Both the position numbers and the translations under genes were made by a program. Below are positions 12,802 to 19,910 of a stretch of DNA of 23,672 bases, piece by piece. Location of the stretch: the NCBI GenBank assembly GCA_029987245.1, contig DALTWG010000027.1, positions 1 to 23,672 on the forward strand, read 5' to 3'. Within the stretch, counting starts at the first letter, position 1; the number at the start of each line of letters is the position of its first letter. A model generated the notes under the pieces. The model saw only the letters and a list, made by a program, of their open reading frames with translations. It searched no databases and had not been told where the DNA came from. Source of the stretch: Methanocorpusculum sp. Lineage in GTDB: Archaea > Halobacteriota > Methanomicrobia > Methanomicrobiales > Methanocorpusculaceae.

Positions 12802-14078
12802 CGCTCGTATGTGCAAGCATTACCTCTGAAAACGAGGCAAAACGCGCGAAAATATGCGGGGCGGAAGCTGTTGAATGGCGATTTGATTTGTTTAATGCCG
12901 TACCGGATGCATTTAATTTTGACACCGGTATCTGCAATATTGCCGCATTTAAAGATGCGTTTACACCGGAGTACGGCACGCGCGCACTTGAAGCGGGCGC
13001 CGATTTTCTTGATATTGATGAAAATTCGCGCGCGCTCTGCTTATTTGCGCGTGACAAAGTCATCTGTTCTCACCATGATTTTTTCACAACGCCGGAGACT
13101 GATGAAATCTGTGCAATTTTTTCCCGGCTGGAAAAACACGGGCTTCCGAAAGCCGCATTTACCGTAAATGATGCAAAAGACCTGGCACATATCGCGCGCG
13201 CATCCGAAGAACTGAAAAAAAGCGGGCGCCCGTTTATTCTCATCGGGATGGGGGAGTGCGGCAAACTCACGCGCATTTGTGCAAAAAGGCTTGGATCTTA
13301 CCTGAATTACTGTTATATAGAGAAACCAACTGCGCCCGGGCAGCTGCAGATAGGAGAAATCCATGATTATACGCACATCTGCGGCGTTTGCGGTTGGCCG
13401 CTTGCGTTTACCCTTTCTCCTGCGATTCACAATGCCGCATTTAAAAAAGCGGGCATTGCAGGCTGTTATCTGCGAATTCCCTGCAAACCGGAGGATGCAA
13501 ATCTTCTTCCGGAACTGATACAGGCATACAACATATCCGGGCTGAATATCACCATACCCTTAAAACAGGCAGTTATGCCGTATCTTGAAAAAATAACCCC
13601 GGAGGCAAAGCAAATCGGTGCGGTAAACACCGTAACAAAAGACCTTTGCGGCTGCAATACCGATATCTGCGGCATATCTTTTGTTTTAGACCGGTTTTCG
13701 CCCGCCGGAAAGCGGCTTCTCATCATAGGAGCTGGGGGCGCCGCGCGCGCAGCCGCATTTTATGCGCAAAAAGCGGGCGCACGGCTTTTTATCACCAACC
13801 GGACCGCAGCAAAGGCTGCAGCGCTTGCAAAAGAGTTCGGCGGCACCGCAGTTCTGCCGGAAAATGCCGGAACGTACGACATTTATGTGAATGCAGCGCC
13901 CATTGCACCGTTTGTTGAAATACCCTGCGGCGCCGTTTATTTTGACATGAAATATCATAAGTACGGCGGATTCGGCCGCGACATGCTTATCGCCCAGGCC
14001 GCGGAATCGTTTCAGATCTGGACCGGAACTGCTGCAGACAAAAATGCCATGTATAAAGCCCTGGAGGAAAAAGTATGA
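12798..14078 (+). CDS. Fused 3-dehydroquinate dehydratase (type I)-shikimate dehydrogenase
   Basis: One 426-residue frame holds two enzymes, as in plant DHQ-SDH. The N-terminal part (1-190) is a type I dehydroquinase. It has EWRFD with Glu26/Arg28, SHHDF with catalytic His (92 or 93), Schiff-base Lys118 in GLPKAAF, and Arg159 in MGECGKLTRI. The C-terminal part (about 195-426) is an AroE. It has FTLSPAIHN (204-212), catalytic Lys256 in NITIPLK, GAVNT (274-278), Asp289 in NTD, and the NADP Rossmann loop GAGGAAR (311-317). The linker is only EIHDYTHICGVCG. The product takes dehydroquinate to shikimate in two steps. There is no stop or frameshift at the junction. It overlaps its neighbours by 4 nt on both sides. 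Confidence 0.95.
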   Translation: MTLVCASITSENEAKRAKICGAEAVEWRFDLFNAVPDAFNFDTGICNIAAFKDAFTPEYGTRALEAGADFLDIDENSRALCLFARDKVICSHHDFFTTPETDEICAIFSRLEKHGLPKAAFTVNDAKDLAHIARASEELKKSGRPFILIGMGECGKLTRICAKRLGSYLNYCYIEKPTAPGQLQIGEIHDYTHICGVCGWPLAFTLSPAIHNAAFKKAGIAGCYLRIPCKPEDANLLPELIQAYNISGLNITIPLKQAVMPYLEKITPEAKQIGAVNTVTKDLCGCNTDICGISFVLDRFSPAGKRLLIIGAGGAARAAAFYAQKAGARLFITNRTAAKAAALAKEFGGTAVLPENAGTYDIYVNAAPIAPFVEIPCGAVYFDMKYHKYGGFGRDMLIAQAAESFQIWTGTAADKNAMYKALEEKV

Positions 14079-14902
14079 CAGGAGTCGGAATTTCCCACGG
14101 CGCGCTTTCAGTCGTCAATGCAATCGGATGCAAAAAAGGCGCGGCATTCGGCATTTCGCTTGAAACACGCGCCGAAGTGGAATTTTCGGACAGTGGATTC
14201 ACGCTTGAAATAAACAGCCGCCCCGCACCGGCGGATTTTGCAAAAATGCTGATACAATCGGTCTGTCCGGAGGTCACCGGCGCCAAAATCAAAACAGTAT
14301 CCAATATTCCCATCGCAAAAGGCTTGAAATCCGGCAGTGCTGCGGCAAATGCCATATTGCTTGCTACCTGCAGCGAAGCAGGATTGGAAAAAACACCGGA
14401 GGAAATTCTCTTTATGAACACGCGCGTCTCGATTGCAGCAGATATAAGCGTTACCGGCGCTTTAGACGATGCAGCCGCCTGTCTTCTCGGCGGGCTTGTA
14501 TTCTCTGATAATGCGCAAAACCGCATTTTAGAGCGCCGTGCGATGCCGCAAGAGTATGCGGTTGTTATACATGTTCCCAAGGAATGTGTGACTACCTGCG
14601 CCTTTCCCGCAGAACGCTTCGCTGAAAAAGCCGCCGTGTCGGAAACACTTTTTGCAAAAGCCCGCGCCGGCAATATTTTTTCAGCGATGTATCAAAACGG
14701 CTCCCTGGTTGCAGAAGCACTCGGACTAACGCCCGCAGCTGCGGATTTCGCCCTGCAGTGCGGCGCAACAGCCGCCGGTTTTTCCGGATGCGGGCCGGCA
14801 ACCGGCATTTTAGTGGAAAAAGACCAGGTGCAAGAATTTCTTACAAAATTCGGCTGCAAAAACTGTATCACAGCAGAAATATGGAATGGTGATGCAGTAT
14901 GA
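14075..14902 (+). CDS. Shikimate kinase, archaeal GHMP type
   Basis: A 275-residue GHMP-superfamily kinase that phosphorylates shikimate at the 3-position with ATP, replacing the unrelated bacterial AroK. The GHMP phosphate loop is PIAKGLKSGSAAANA (79-93), and an N-terminal GISHGALSVVNAIG (5-18) precedes it. The C-terminal glycine motif is GFSGCGPATGILVE. ALDDAAACLLGG (129-140) contains the likely catalytic Asp131 or Asp132. Homoserine and mevalonate kinases belong to the same family, but length, the N-terminal motif and the operon position between aroDE and aroA fix the assignment. It overlaps by ATGA at both ends. Confidence 0.93.
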   Translation: MTGVGISHGALSVVNAIGCKKGAAFGISLETRAEVEFSDSGFTLEINSRPAPADFAKMLIQSVCPEVTGAKIKTVSNIPIAKGLKSGSAAANAILLATCSEAGLEKTPEEILFMNTRVSIAADISVTGALDDAAACLLGGLVFSDNAQNRILERRAMPQEYAVVIHVPKECVTTCAFPAERFAEKAAVSETLFAKARAGNIFSAMYQNGSLVAEALGLTPAAADFALQCGATAAGFSGCGPATGILVEKDQVQEFLTKFGCKNCITAEIWNGDAV

Positions 14903-16128
14903 TAGAAATCACCCCTTCCAGCTTAATCGGCACCATCCGGGCGCCGCCCTCAAAAAGCGCCGCAATACGCGAATATATCCTCAGCGCGCGGGCGCCGGGG
15001 GTTTCCGTTATTTCCAACCCGCTGTATTCAGACGATACCAATGCTGTTCTTAAAGCCCTGCAGCAGTTCGGTGCATCGATAGAAAAAAAAGACGGCGCCC
15101 TCTCTATTTGCGGAAAAAATCTCCATGCGGCGCCGTGTATAAACTGCGGCAACTCCGGAACCGCAATGCGGTTCCTTGCAGCACTTGCCGCAAATTTTTC
15201 CGGAACAACGTATTTTACCGGCGATGCAACGCTATGCCGGCGCCCGATGCAGCCCCTTCTTGATGCATTGGCGCGCGCCGGGGCGCATATTTCATCAACA
15301 GGAGGTTGCGCGCCGTTTTCAATAACAGGACCCGCAGACGTGGCGGATATTTCCATTTCCGGCGAAATCTCATCCCAGTTTGTATCCGCCCTGCTTCTTT
15401 CAGCGCCAAAAACCGGACGGCGCATCCGTGTTTTAGGAAACAGCGTTTCCGCCCCGTATATAGACATGACCTTATCTGCCTTGCAAAACCACGGCGTGTA
15501 TGTAGAAAAAACCGAAGACGGCTGGTTTATTCGCCCAGGCACCGTAATTTTCCCAGCGAAAACCACCCTCCCCGGCGATTACTCCAATGCCGCATTTTTT
15601 CTTGCCGGAGGGGCACTTTCGGGCGATGTCACCGTAGAAAATCTGCCCCGCGCATCTCTTCAGGGCGACCGCATCATTGTTGACCTTTTGCGCGAATTCG
15701 GCGCAGACGTTTTTGTAACGGAGAATTCAGTCAGAGTGCGGAGAGCGGGGCTTACCAGCATTGAAATAAATCTCAAAGACGCCCCCGATTTGTTTCCCAT
15801 ACTCTGCGTACTTGCAACGCAGGCAAAAGGCGAAAGCCGTATTTACGGCGCCCCCCAGCTGAAAAACAAAGAATCCGACCGGATTGAAACAACCGTTTCA
15901 TTCCTGCAGAGCATGGGAGCAAATATAACAAAGCTTCCCGACGGCGCCGTTATAAAAGGAAAAACCAAACTCACCGGAAGTACCATATATACACATAACG
16001 ACCACCGGATAGCGATGGCCGGCACAATCGCCGGGTTGTGTGCCCGGGGCACAACCCGGATAGATTGCGATTGTACAGCCGTATCTTACCCGGATTTCTT
16101 CGCTGACCTTGGAAAACTCAAAAAATGA
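14899..16128 (+). CDS. aroA: 3-phosphoshikimate 1-carboxyvinyltransferase (EPSP synthase)
   Basis: A 409-residue EPSP synthase that adds the enolpyruvyl group of PEP to shikimate 3-phosphate. The substrate site PPSKSAAIRE (16-25) supplies Lys19, Ser20 and Arg24. Next come the PEP site CGNSGTAMRFLAAL (83-96) and GDATLCRRPMQPLLDAL. Later blocks are ISSQFVSALLLSAP, DYSNAAFFLAGGAL, DAPDLFPILCVLA, NKESDRI and YTHNDHRIAMA. All key catalytic residues appear present. The length is a little shorter than E. coli AroA (427). It starts in an ATGA overlap with the kinase gene and ends in one with aroC. Confidence 0.96.
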   Translation: MIEITPSSLIGTIRAPPSKSAAIREYILSARAPGVSVISNPLYSDDTNAVLKALQQFGASIEKKDGALSICGKNLHAAPCINCGNSGTAMRFLAALAANFSGTTYFTGDATLCRRPMQPLLDALARAGAHISSTGGCAPFSITGPADVADISISGEISSQFVSALLLSAPKTGRRIRVLGNSVSAPYIDMTLSALQNHGVYVEKTEDGWFIRPGTVIFPAKTTLPGDYSNAAFFLAGGALSGDVTVENLPRASLQGDRIIVDLLREFGADVFVTENSVRVRRAGLTSIEINLKDAPDLFPILCVLATQAKGESRIYGAPQLKNKESDRIETTVSFLQSMGANITKLPDGAVIKGKTKLTGSTIYTHNDHRIAMAGTIAGLCARGTTRIDCDCTAVSYPDFFADLGKLKK

Positions 16129-17207
16129 ATACGATAGGACATTCACTGCGGCTCACCCTTTTCGGGGCAAGCCATGACCCGTTTATCGGCTGCGTAATCG
16201 ACGGCATACCAGCAGGTTATCCGGTTGATGAAGAAAAAATCTATCAGGACCTTGTTTTGCGAAAACCTGCGCCAGGAATCGGCACTGCACGCACAGAAGA
16301 CGACATTCCTGCCATTTCCGGTCTGTTTAACGGAGTTACGACCGGAAAGCCCCTTACCATAACCTTTGCAAACACCAACGTAAACGACAAGGATTATGAG
16401 ACAATCAGCCGCGTTCCGCGCCCCGGACACGCGGATTATCCGGCCTACTGCAAATACGGCGCAGCGCGAGATGTGCGCGGGGGCGGGATGTTTTCCGGGC
16501 GCATGACAGCGCCCCTTGTCGCCTGCGGGGCGCTTTTGCGTGATTTCTGCGGGGCGTTCGGGATTTCAGTCGGCTCCTATGTTTCGCAGATAGGTTCGGT
16601 GACAGATACCGGCGTCTACCGCCCAGAGGATATTATGCGCGTTTCGCGCACCAATGCTTTGCGCGCGATGTCAGCGCATCTGGAAACGCAGATGAAAGCC
16701 GAAATTCTAGCAGCAAAAGCAGACGGCGACAGTGTCGGCGGCATTGTCCGCTGCGTAGCAGCGGGCATCCCGCCGGGGCTTGGCGAGCCGTTTTTTGACA
16801 CGCTTGACGGCGAAATTGCAAAAGCCGTATTTGCCGTGCCCGGCATCAAAGGTATTGCATTTGGCGCCGGATTTGCCGCAGCAGGACTGCGCGGTTCGCA
16901 AAACAATGACTCGTACCGGATTGAAAACGGATGCATTGAAACCGAATCGAACAACGCAGGCGGGATTTTAGGCGGCATGGCAAACGGCGCGGCCCTTGAC
17001 TTTTCCGTGGTGTTTAAACCGACGCCTTCAATTGCAAAGCCGCAGAAATCCGTTGACCTGGTGGATTTTGCCGATGCGCAGCTCTTTGTAAAAGGCCGTC
17101 ACGACCCCTGCATTGCGCCGCGCGGGGCGATTGTCGTCGAAGCGATGACTCTTTTTGTCCTGTCTGATATGTTAATCCGCGGAGGATTTGCTGAATGCCT
17201 GAAATAG
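16125..17207 (+). CDS. aroC: Chorismate synthase
   Basis: A 360-residue chorismate synthase, which eliminates phosphate from EPSP with reduced FMN. It has RPGHADYPAYCKYG with the conserved second histidine, RDVRGGGMFSGRMTAP, FGAGFAAAGLRGSQNND, SNNAGGILGGMANG, KPTPSIAKPQKSVD and GRHDPCIAPRG near the C-terminus. The first signature, normally G-E-S-H-G, here reads GASHD (14-18). The histidine (His17) is kept but its two neighbours differ. RTNALRAMSAHLETQM replaces the usual RCPDPEAA-like stretch. The rest is intact, so I expect a working enzyme. It overlaps aroA by 4 nt and the chorismate mutase gene by 13 nt. Confidence 0.95.
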   Translation: MNTIGHSLRLTLFGASHDPFIGCVIDGIPAGYPVDEEKIYQDLVLRKPAPGIGTARTEDDIPAISGLFNGVTTGKPLTITFANTNVNDKDYETISRVPRPGHADYPAYCKYGAARDVRGGGMFSGRMTAPLVACGALLRDFCGAFGISVGSYVSQIGSVTDTGVYRPEDIMRVSRTNALRAMSAHLETQMKAEILAAKADGDSVGGIVRCVAAGIPPGLGEPFFDTLDGEIAKAVFAVPGIKGIAFGAGFAAAGLRGSQNNDSYRIENGCIETESNNAGGILGGMANGAALDFSVVFKPTPSIAKPQKSVDLVDFADAQLFVKGRHDPCIAPRGAIVVEAMTLFVLSDMLIRGGFAECLK

Positions 17208-17467
17208 ATGAGCTGCGCAAAACGATTGCAGAAATTGATTGCGAAATTATCCGGAAAATTGGCGAACGCTGCAAAATTGCAGAGCAAATCGGCGCGCTGA
17301 AAATCGCAGAGGGTCTGGCTATAACCGCGCCCGCGGTTGAAGCGGCTGTAGTAGAACGCTATGTGCGCGAGGGCACCGCACGTGGATTAAGCGGGGAATT
17401 TTGCAGACAACTTGCGCGGCTGGTAATTGATGAAGCCGTTTTGCATCAGGAAAAACTGCGCGAGTAA
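17195..17467 (+). CDS. Chorismate mutase, AroQ class
   Basis: A 90-residue all-helical protein of the length of a stand-alone AroQ domain. It converts chorismate to prephenate, the entry to phenylalanine and tyrosine. The pattern is IDELRKTIAEIDCEIIRKIGERCKIAEQIGALK (helix 1, with the conserved arginines and the KIAEQIGALK stretch), then AVVERYVREGTARGLSGEFCRQLARLVIDEAVLHQE. It starts 13 nt inside aroC and ends the operon. Its stop is just 2 nt from the stop of the convergent thg1 gene. Confidence 0.9.
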   Translation: MPEIDELRKTIAEIDCEIIRKIGERCKIAEQIGALKIAEGLAITAPAVEAAVVERYVREGTARGLSGEFCRQLARLVIDEAVLHQEKLRE

Positions 17468-17469
17468 TT

Positions 17470-18189
17470 TTACTGCAGTTTTTCAAGAAGCCAGGCGCGC
17501 CCCGCCTCTTCTTTAAACAGGGGCACCTCATAATCCGCTTTCACCGTGCGCCGGATTACCGTTACTTTTTCTTCCGTAACCGGATTATAGCCCTCTTTTT
17601 CATATTCCGTGTGATACAGACATATGCCGCGCCGCTGCCAGGCAGGGGTTTCCGCAAGATTAATCCCGCGGGAAAATGCAAGCTCATGAAGCGCTGCGGC
17701 ATTAAGCCCGTCCAGTTTTTTCTGCGCGGCAGACGCCGAAAGCCCGCTGTCGATTAAGATTTTCTGCGCATAGCCGTTGATGTGATTGCGCCATGCCTCC
17801 GCCTGCCGCCAGGAAAAATACGCCGGCACAAGCTCTTTTGTAATCGGAATCACCCGCGAATCAAAGGATATCGGGCTTTTCGCACCGGAAAAAAGTGTAA
17901 ACGCCGAAGACGCAAAGCCTGCCGCCACGGAATTTAACTTTTCCACGCGCCGGTCAAAGACATCTGTCGCAAAATACAGACTGATTTCATCGGAGAACGT
18001 GTATGCAAAGCATGGCGAAAGACCGCTTTCTTCCATCAGCGCGCGCGCGGTATCTACAAAAAATCCGCAAAACGTTTCATCATAGGGCTTTGTAAAATTT
18101 TTCGAAAAAGAATGAAACGACCGACCGTCCAGTCGTAAAATAAACGGGAGAGTTGTTGTAAGCCCTGCAAAAATCTCCCGGTCTTTCAT
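17470..18189 (-). CDS. thg1: tRNA-His guanylyltransferase (Thg1 / 3'-5' polymerase family)
   Basis: A 239-residue archaeal Thg1-type enzyme that adds nucleotides in the 3'-5' direction at tRNA 5' ends. In archaea the addition is template-directed, mainly G-1 of tRNA-His or 5'-end repair. The palm-domain metal ligands are in LRLDGRSFHSFSK (19-30, Asp21) and YTFSDEISLYF (63-73, Asp67). HINGYAQKILI and the ETPAWQRRGICLYHTEYEK segment are also typical. The length agrees with archaeal members. The start is the ATG at 18189, 11 nt after the stop of the PRC-barrel gene, so the two form an operon. It meets the aro operon tail to tail with a 2-nt gap. Confidence 0.92.
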   Translation of the reverse strand: MKDREIFAGLTTTLPFILRLDGRSFHSFSKNFTKPYDETFCGFFVDTARALMEESGLSPCFAYTFSDEISLYFATDVFDRRVEKLNSVAAGFASSAFTLFSGAKSPISFDSRVIPITKELVPAYFSWRQAEAWRNHINGYAQKILIDSGLSASAAQKKLDGLNAAALHELAFSRGINLAETPAWQRRGICLYHTEYEKEGYNPVTEEKVTVIRRTVKADYEVPLFKEEAGRAWLLEKLQ

Positions 18190-18200
18190 GCAATTGAAAT

Positions 18201-18476
18201 TTACGCGCCAAACAGCGGAGTTTCAGAAGGTGTTCTAAAACTGCCCGGAATGTGGCGGACGATAACAATATCGCCGACGACTTTTACAATTCTGAACGGA
18301 ATAATAATCCCGCTTGAGTTTTTGATATCAATAATAGCGGTGTTTACCTCTTTGAGCGCAAGCCCCTGCACTCTTTTATTTACAACATCAAGGGTAATAT
18401 CTGCGATTTTTCCGAGGTAAGCTGCTTTCTCTGAATATACGCTCATGCCGTAAAGTTCTGACAACTGTCTTTTCAT
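18201..18476 (-). CDS. PRC-barrel domain protein
   Basis: A 91-residue protein with the small beta-barrel pattern of archaeal PRC-barrel proteins: LSELYGMSVYSEKAAYLGKIADITLDVVNKRVQGLAL, then SGIIIPFRIVKVVGDIVIVRH. Such proteins relate to the RimM C-terminal domain and the photosynthetic reaction-centre H subunit. In archaea they are linked to RNA handling or division (CdpB-like), but the role here is open. It is the first gene of an operon with thg1, 11 nt apart, which hints at a tRNA or RNA connection. A TATA box sits about 30 nt before its start. Confidence 0.85.
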   Translation of the reverse strand: MKRQLSELYGMSVYSEKAAYLGKIADITLDVVNKRVQGLALKEVNTAIIDIKNSSGIIIPFRIVKVVGDIVIVRHIPGSFRTPSETPLFGA

Positions 18477-18501
18477 AAGTAAGAATAATATCTATTTTTC
18501 C

Positions 18502-18510
18502 CTATAAGTA
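18502..18510 (-). promoter_or_regulatory. TATA box of the PRC-barrel-thg1 operon
   Basis: The minus strand reads TACTTATAGG here. The centre is about 30 nt upstream of the ATG at 18476, so the transcript would begin within a few bases of the start codon (leaderless or nearly so). No Shine-Dalgarno site is seen, which agrees. Confidence 0.55.
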
Positions 18511-18585
18511 ACTTGTTATTGGACTGCCTGAAAAATGTCAAAGACATAAGATTCAAGCATCGAAAGAGCATATAGATACAGACAC

Positions 18586-19041
18586 ATGGAACATATTCTC
18601 ATAAGACCTTTTACCTCGAAAGACTACCCCGGGGTATGCGTGCTTGATGCCCCTATGTTTGCAAATATGGGCGGGTATGTTCTTTTCCGCCACATTCAGG
18701 AACTTTTCGGCGAACTTTTCTTCGTAGCAGAAGATACTGTAACCGGACGAATTGCCGGCTATATTCTCGGCGGAATTCATCTGGGAAGCCCGGATGTTGG
18801 CAAACTCATACGAATCGGCGTTGCACCTGAGTACCAGAGAAAAGAGTGCGGTACAAACCTCTGTAATGCTTTGTTTTCCGCGATGCAGCAGCGCGGTGTA
18901 AAAAAAGTGCATCTAACGGTGGCAGAATCCAATACGGCCGCCGTTTCTTTTTATAAAAAGAACGGATTTGTGCAGACGGATTTTGTCCCGGACTATTTCT
19001 ATCCCGACATTGCGCGGCTGATATTTGAAAAAGAACTCTAA
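18586..19041 (+). CDS. GNAT-family N-acetyltransferase (RimI-like)
   Basis: A 151-residue single GNAT domain. Motif A is LIRIGVAPEYQRKECGTNLCNALFSAM (about 84-110), and the C-terminal motif B is VHLTVAESNTAAVSFYKKNGFVQTDFVPDYF. That motif is very typical of RimI-like protein N-terminal acetyltransferases, which use acetyl-CoA to modify alpha-amino groups. The pyrophosphate loop reads Q-R-K-E-C-G, where the family consensus Q/R-x-x-G-x-G/A expects a glycine in place of Glu. Acetyl-CoA binding might be altered. GCATATAGAT (18569-18578) lies too close to the ATG to be its TATA box. It is a single-gene unit that diverges from the PRC-barrel operon. Confidence 0.85.
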   Translation: MEHILIRPFTSKDYPGVCVLDAPMFANMGGYVLFRHIQELFGELFFVAEDTVTGRIAGYILGGIHLGSPDVGKLIRIGVAPEYQRKECGTNLCNALFSAMQQRGVKKVHLTVAESNTAAVSFYKKNGFVQTDFVPDYFYPDIARLIFEKEL

Positions 19042-19046
19042 ACCGG

Positions 19047-19078
19047 GTCGCGCGACTTTGCATCCCTCGTTTGGATGC
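19047..19078. terminator. Hairpins after the GNAT gene
   Basis: A perfect palindrome GTCGCGCGAC (19047-19056) is followed by GCATCC-7 nt-GGATGC (19060-19078), both directly after the acetyltransferase stop codon. TAATTTTCTG follows. They may end or stabilise the plus-strand transcript; the T-tract is weak. Confidence 0.4.
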
Positions 19079-19130
19079 GGTCGGGTGTAATTTTCTGCGC
19101 GGAAAAAAGCGGGTTTTCTCAGAAATAAAT

Positions 19131-19175
19131 AACAAGGGGAAAACAAGGGAAAAACAAGGGAAAAAATAAGGGAAG
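19131..19175 (-). terminator. Row of T-tracts after the Cmi4-like gene
   Basis: On the plus strand an ACAAGGGAAAA unit is repeated about four times with a 10-12 bp period. Read on the minus strand, downstream of the gene that stops at 19191, this gives successive TTTTTTCCCTT, GTTTTTCCCTT and GTTTTCCCCTT. Repeated T-tracts in the non-template strand are what archaeal RNA polymerase uses to stop, so I read it as a multi-step terminator. A low-complexity repeat without function remains possible. Confidence 0.6.
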
Positions 19176-19190
19176 GATTGCTGTTTTTTA

Positions 19191-19802
19191 TTAGTTCAAT
19201 TCGGTCGGGTCAGCTGCTTCCGCAAAGTCGATGGCTTCACCAAGCGTATCTTCCTGCAGTTTTGACGCCATCTTCTCGGATAAATCACGGTCTTCCATAA
19301 CATCCTTGATTCTTTCCAGATACGGGTCAAGCGTGGTATCATCCCGCTGGTCAATTACATGGCGGTATTCACGAAGCGTGGTTGCAGAAATACCCAGGTC
19401 CTCTGAAATATCCTTTAACGATTTGTTTTCTGCGAGAAGTTCATTTAACCGCGTTTCATCGAACGGGAAATCGAAATCCATGTCGCGGAACAGCTTCAGC
19501 CGCACACGCGCACGCGCAACGGTTTTGGACAGTTTGTCGTCGCCGAGTTCGCGCGCAATCTCCGTATCATTCTTGCCTGCATAATAGGAGGTAATCAGGC
19601 GCGCAAGCTGAATCGGCTCAAGTTTTGTCTTGAAAAAGCCGCGCTCCTGAATCTCGCGCATGATTAATGCAATCTCACGCTCTACTGCATCCTGATCGCG
19701 CAGAGTTCCGTGAAGGGTTTTCATCGGTTCAACAATCTTTGTTTTCTGCGTCAGATTGGAGAATAACTGGAGCAAATCCTTCTGTTTCTTTTTTGGAGTC
19801 AT
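19191..19802 (-). CDS. Double helix-turn-helix protein, Cmi4-like (archaeal conserved)
   Basis: A 203-residue, highly charged protein without signal or membrane segment. Two HTH-like stretches are visible: LARLITSYYAGKNDTEIARELGDDKLSKTVARARVRLKLFR (about 66-106) and LNELLAENKSLKDISEDLGISATTLREYRHVID (about 118-150), followed by a helical acidic C-terminus. The order and phrases (IARELG...TVARARVRLKLFRD, then ISEDLGIS...REYRHV) recall the haloarchaeal 'conditioned medium-induced protein 4' family as I remember it. The match is from memory. It is probably a DNA-binding regulator with an unknown target. GTTAAGTA at about 19825-19832 on the minus strand may be its TATA box, giving a leaderless start. 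Confidence 0.65.
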   Translation of the reverse strand: MTPKKKQKDLLQLFSNLTQKTKIVEPMKTLHGTLRDQDAVEREIALIMREIQERGFFKTKLEPIQLARLITSYYAGKNDTEIARELGDDKLSKTVARARVRLKLFRDMDFDFPFDETRLNELLAENKSLKDISEDLGISATTLREYRHVIDQRDDTTLDPYLERIKDVMEDRDLSEKMASKLQEDTLGEAIDFAEAADPTELN

Positions 19803-19864
19803 GTACGGTATACACCTGTTTGTACTTAACGGATGAAAGTGTCGTTTAGGTTTAAAAGAATTGT

Positions 19865-19909
19865 GTATTGTATCTGATTTGGGGAGACTCTCAGTATTGT
19901 ATCCAAATC
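19865..19909. repeat. Short direct and inverted repeats between helicase and Cmi4-like gene
   Basis: GTATTGTATC occurs at 19865-19874 and again at 19894-19903. GATTTGG (19876-19882) is the reverse complement of CCAAATC (19903-19909), so the minus-strand transcript leaving the helicase gene can form a 7-bp stem with a 20-nt loop. This could be a weak terminator or a regulator site for the downstream gene. The rest of the 108-bp gap shows nothing else. Confidence 0.4.
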
Positions 19910-19910
19910 T

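Noticed and set aside
13590..13960. Frameshift or pseudogene in the aroDE fusion
   Set aside because: Both enzyme halves run in one frame with all key residues and no internal stop.
19131..19175. Minisatellite or CRISPR remnant
   Set aside because: Unit length varies, there are no spacers, and the T-tract arrangement downstream of a gene explains it better.
19826..19880. Possible C/D box small RNA (GGATGAAA and later CTGA)
   Set aside because: Only one C-like and one D-like box are present, with no internal C'/D' pair, and the region looks like a promoter and leader.
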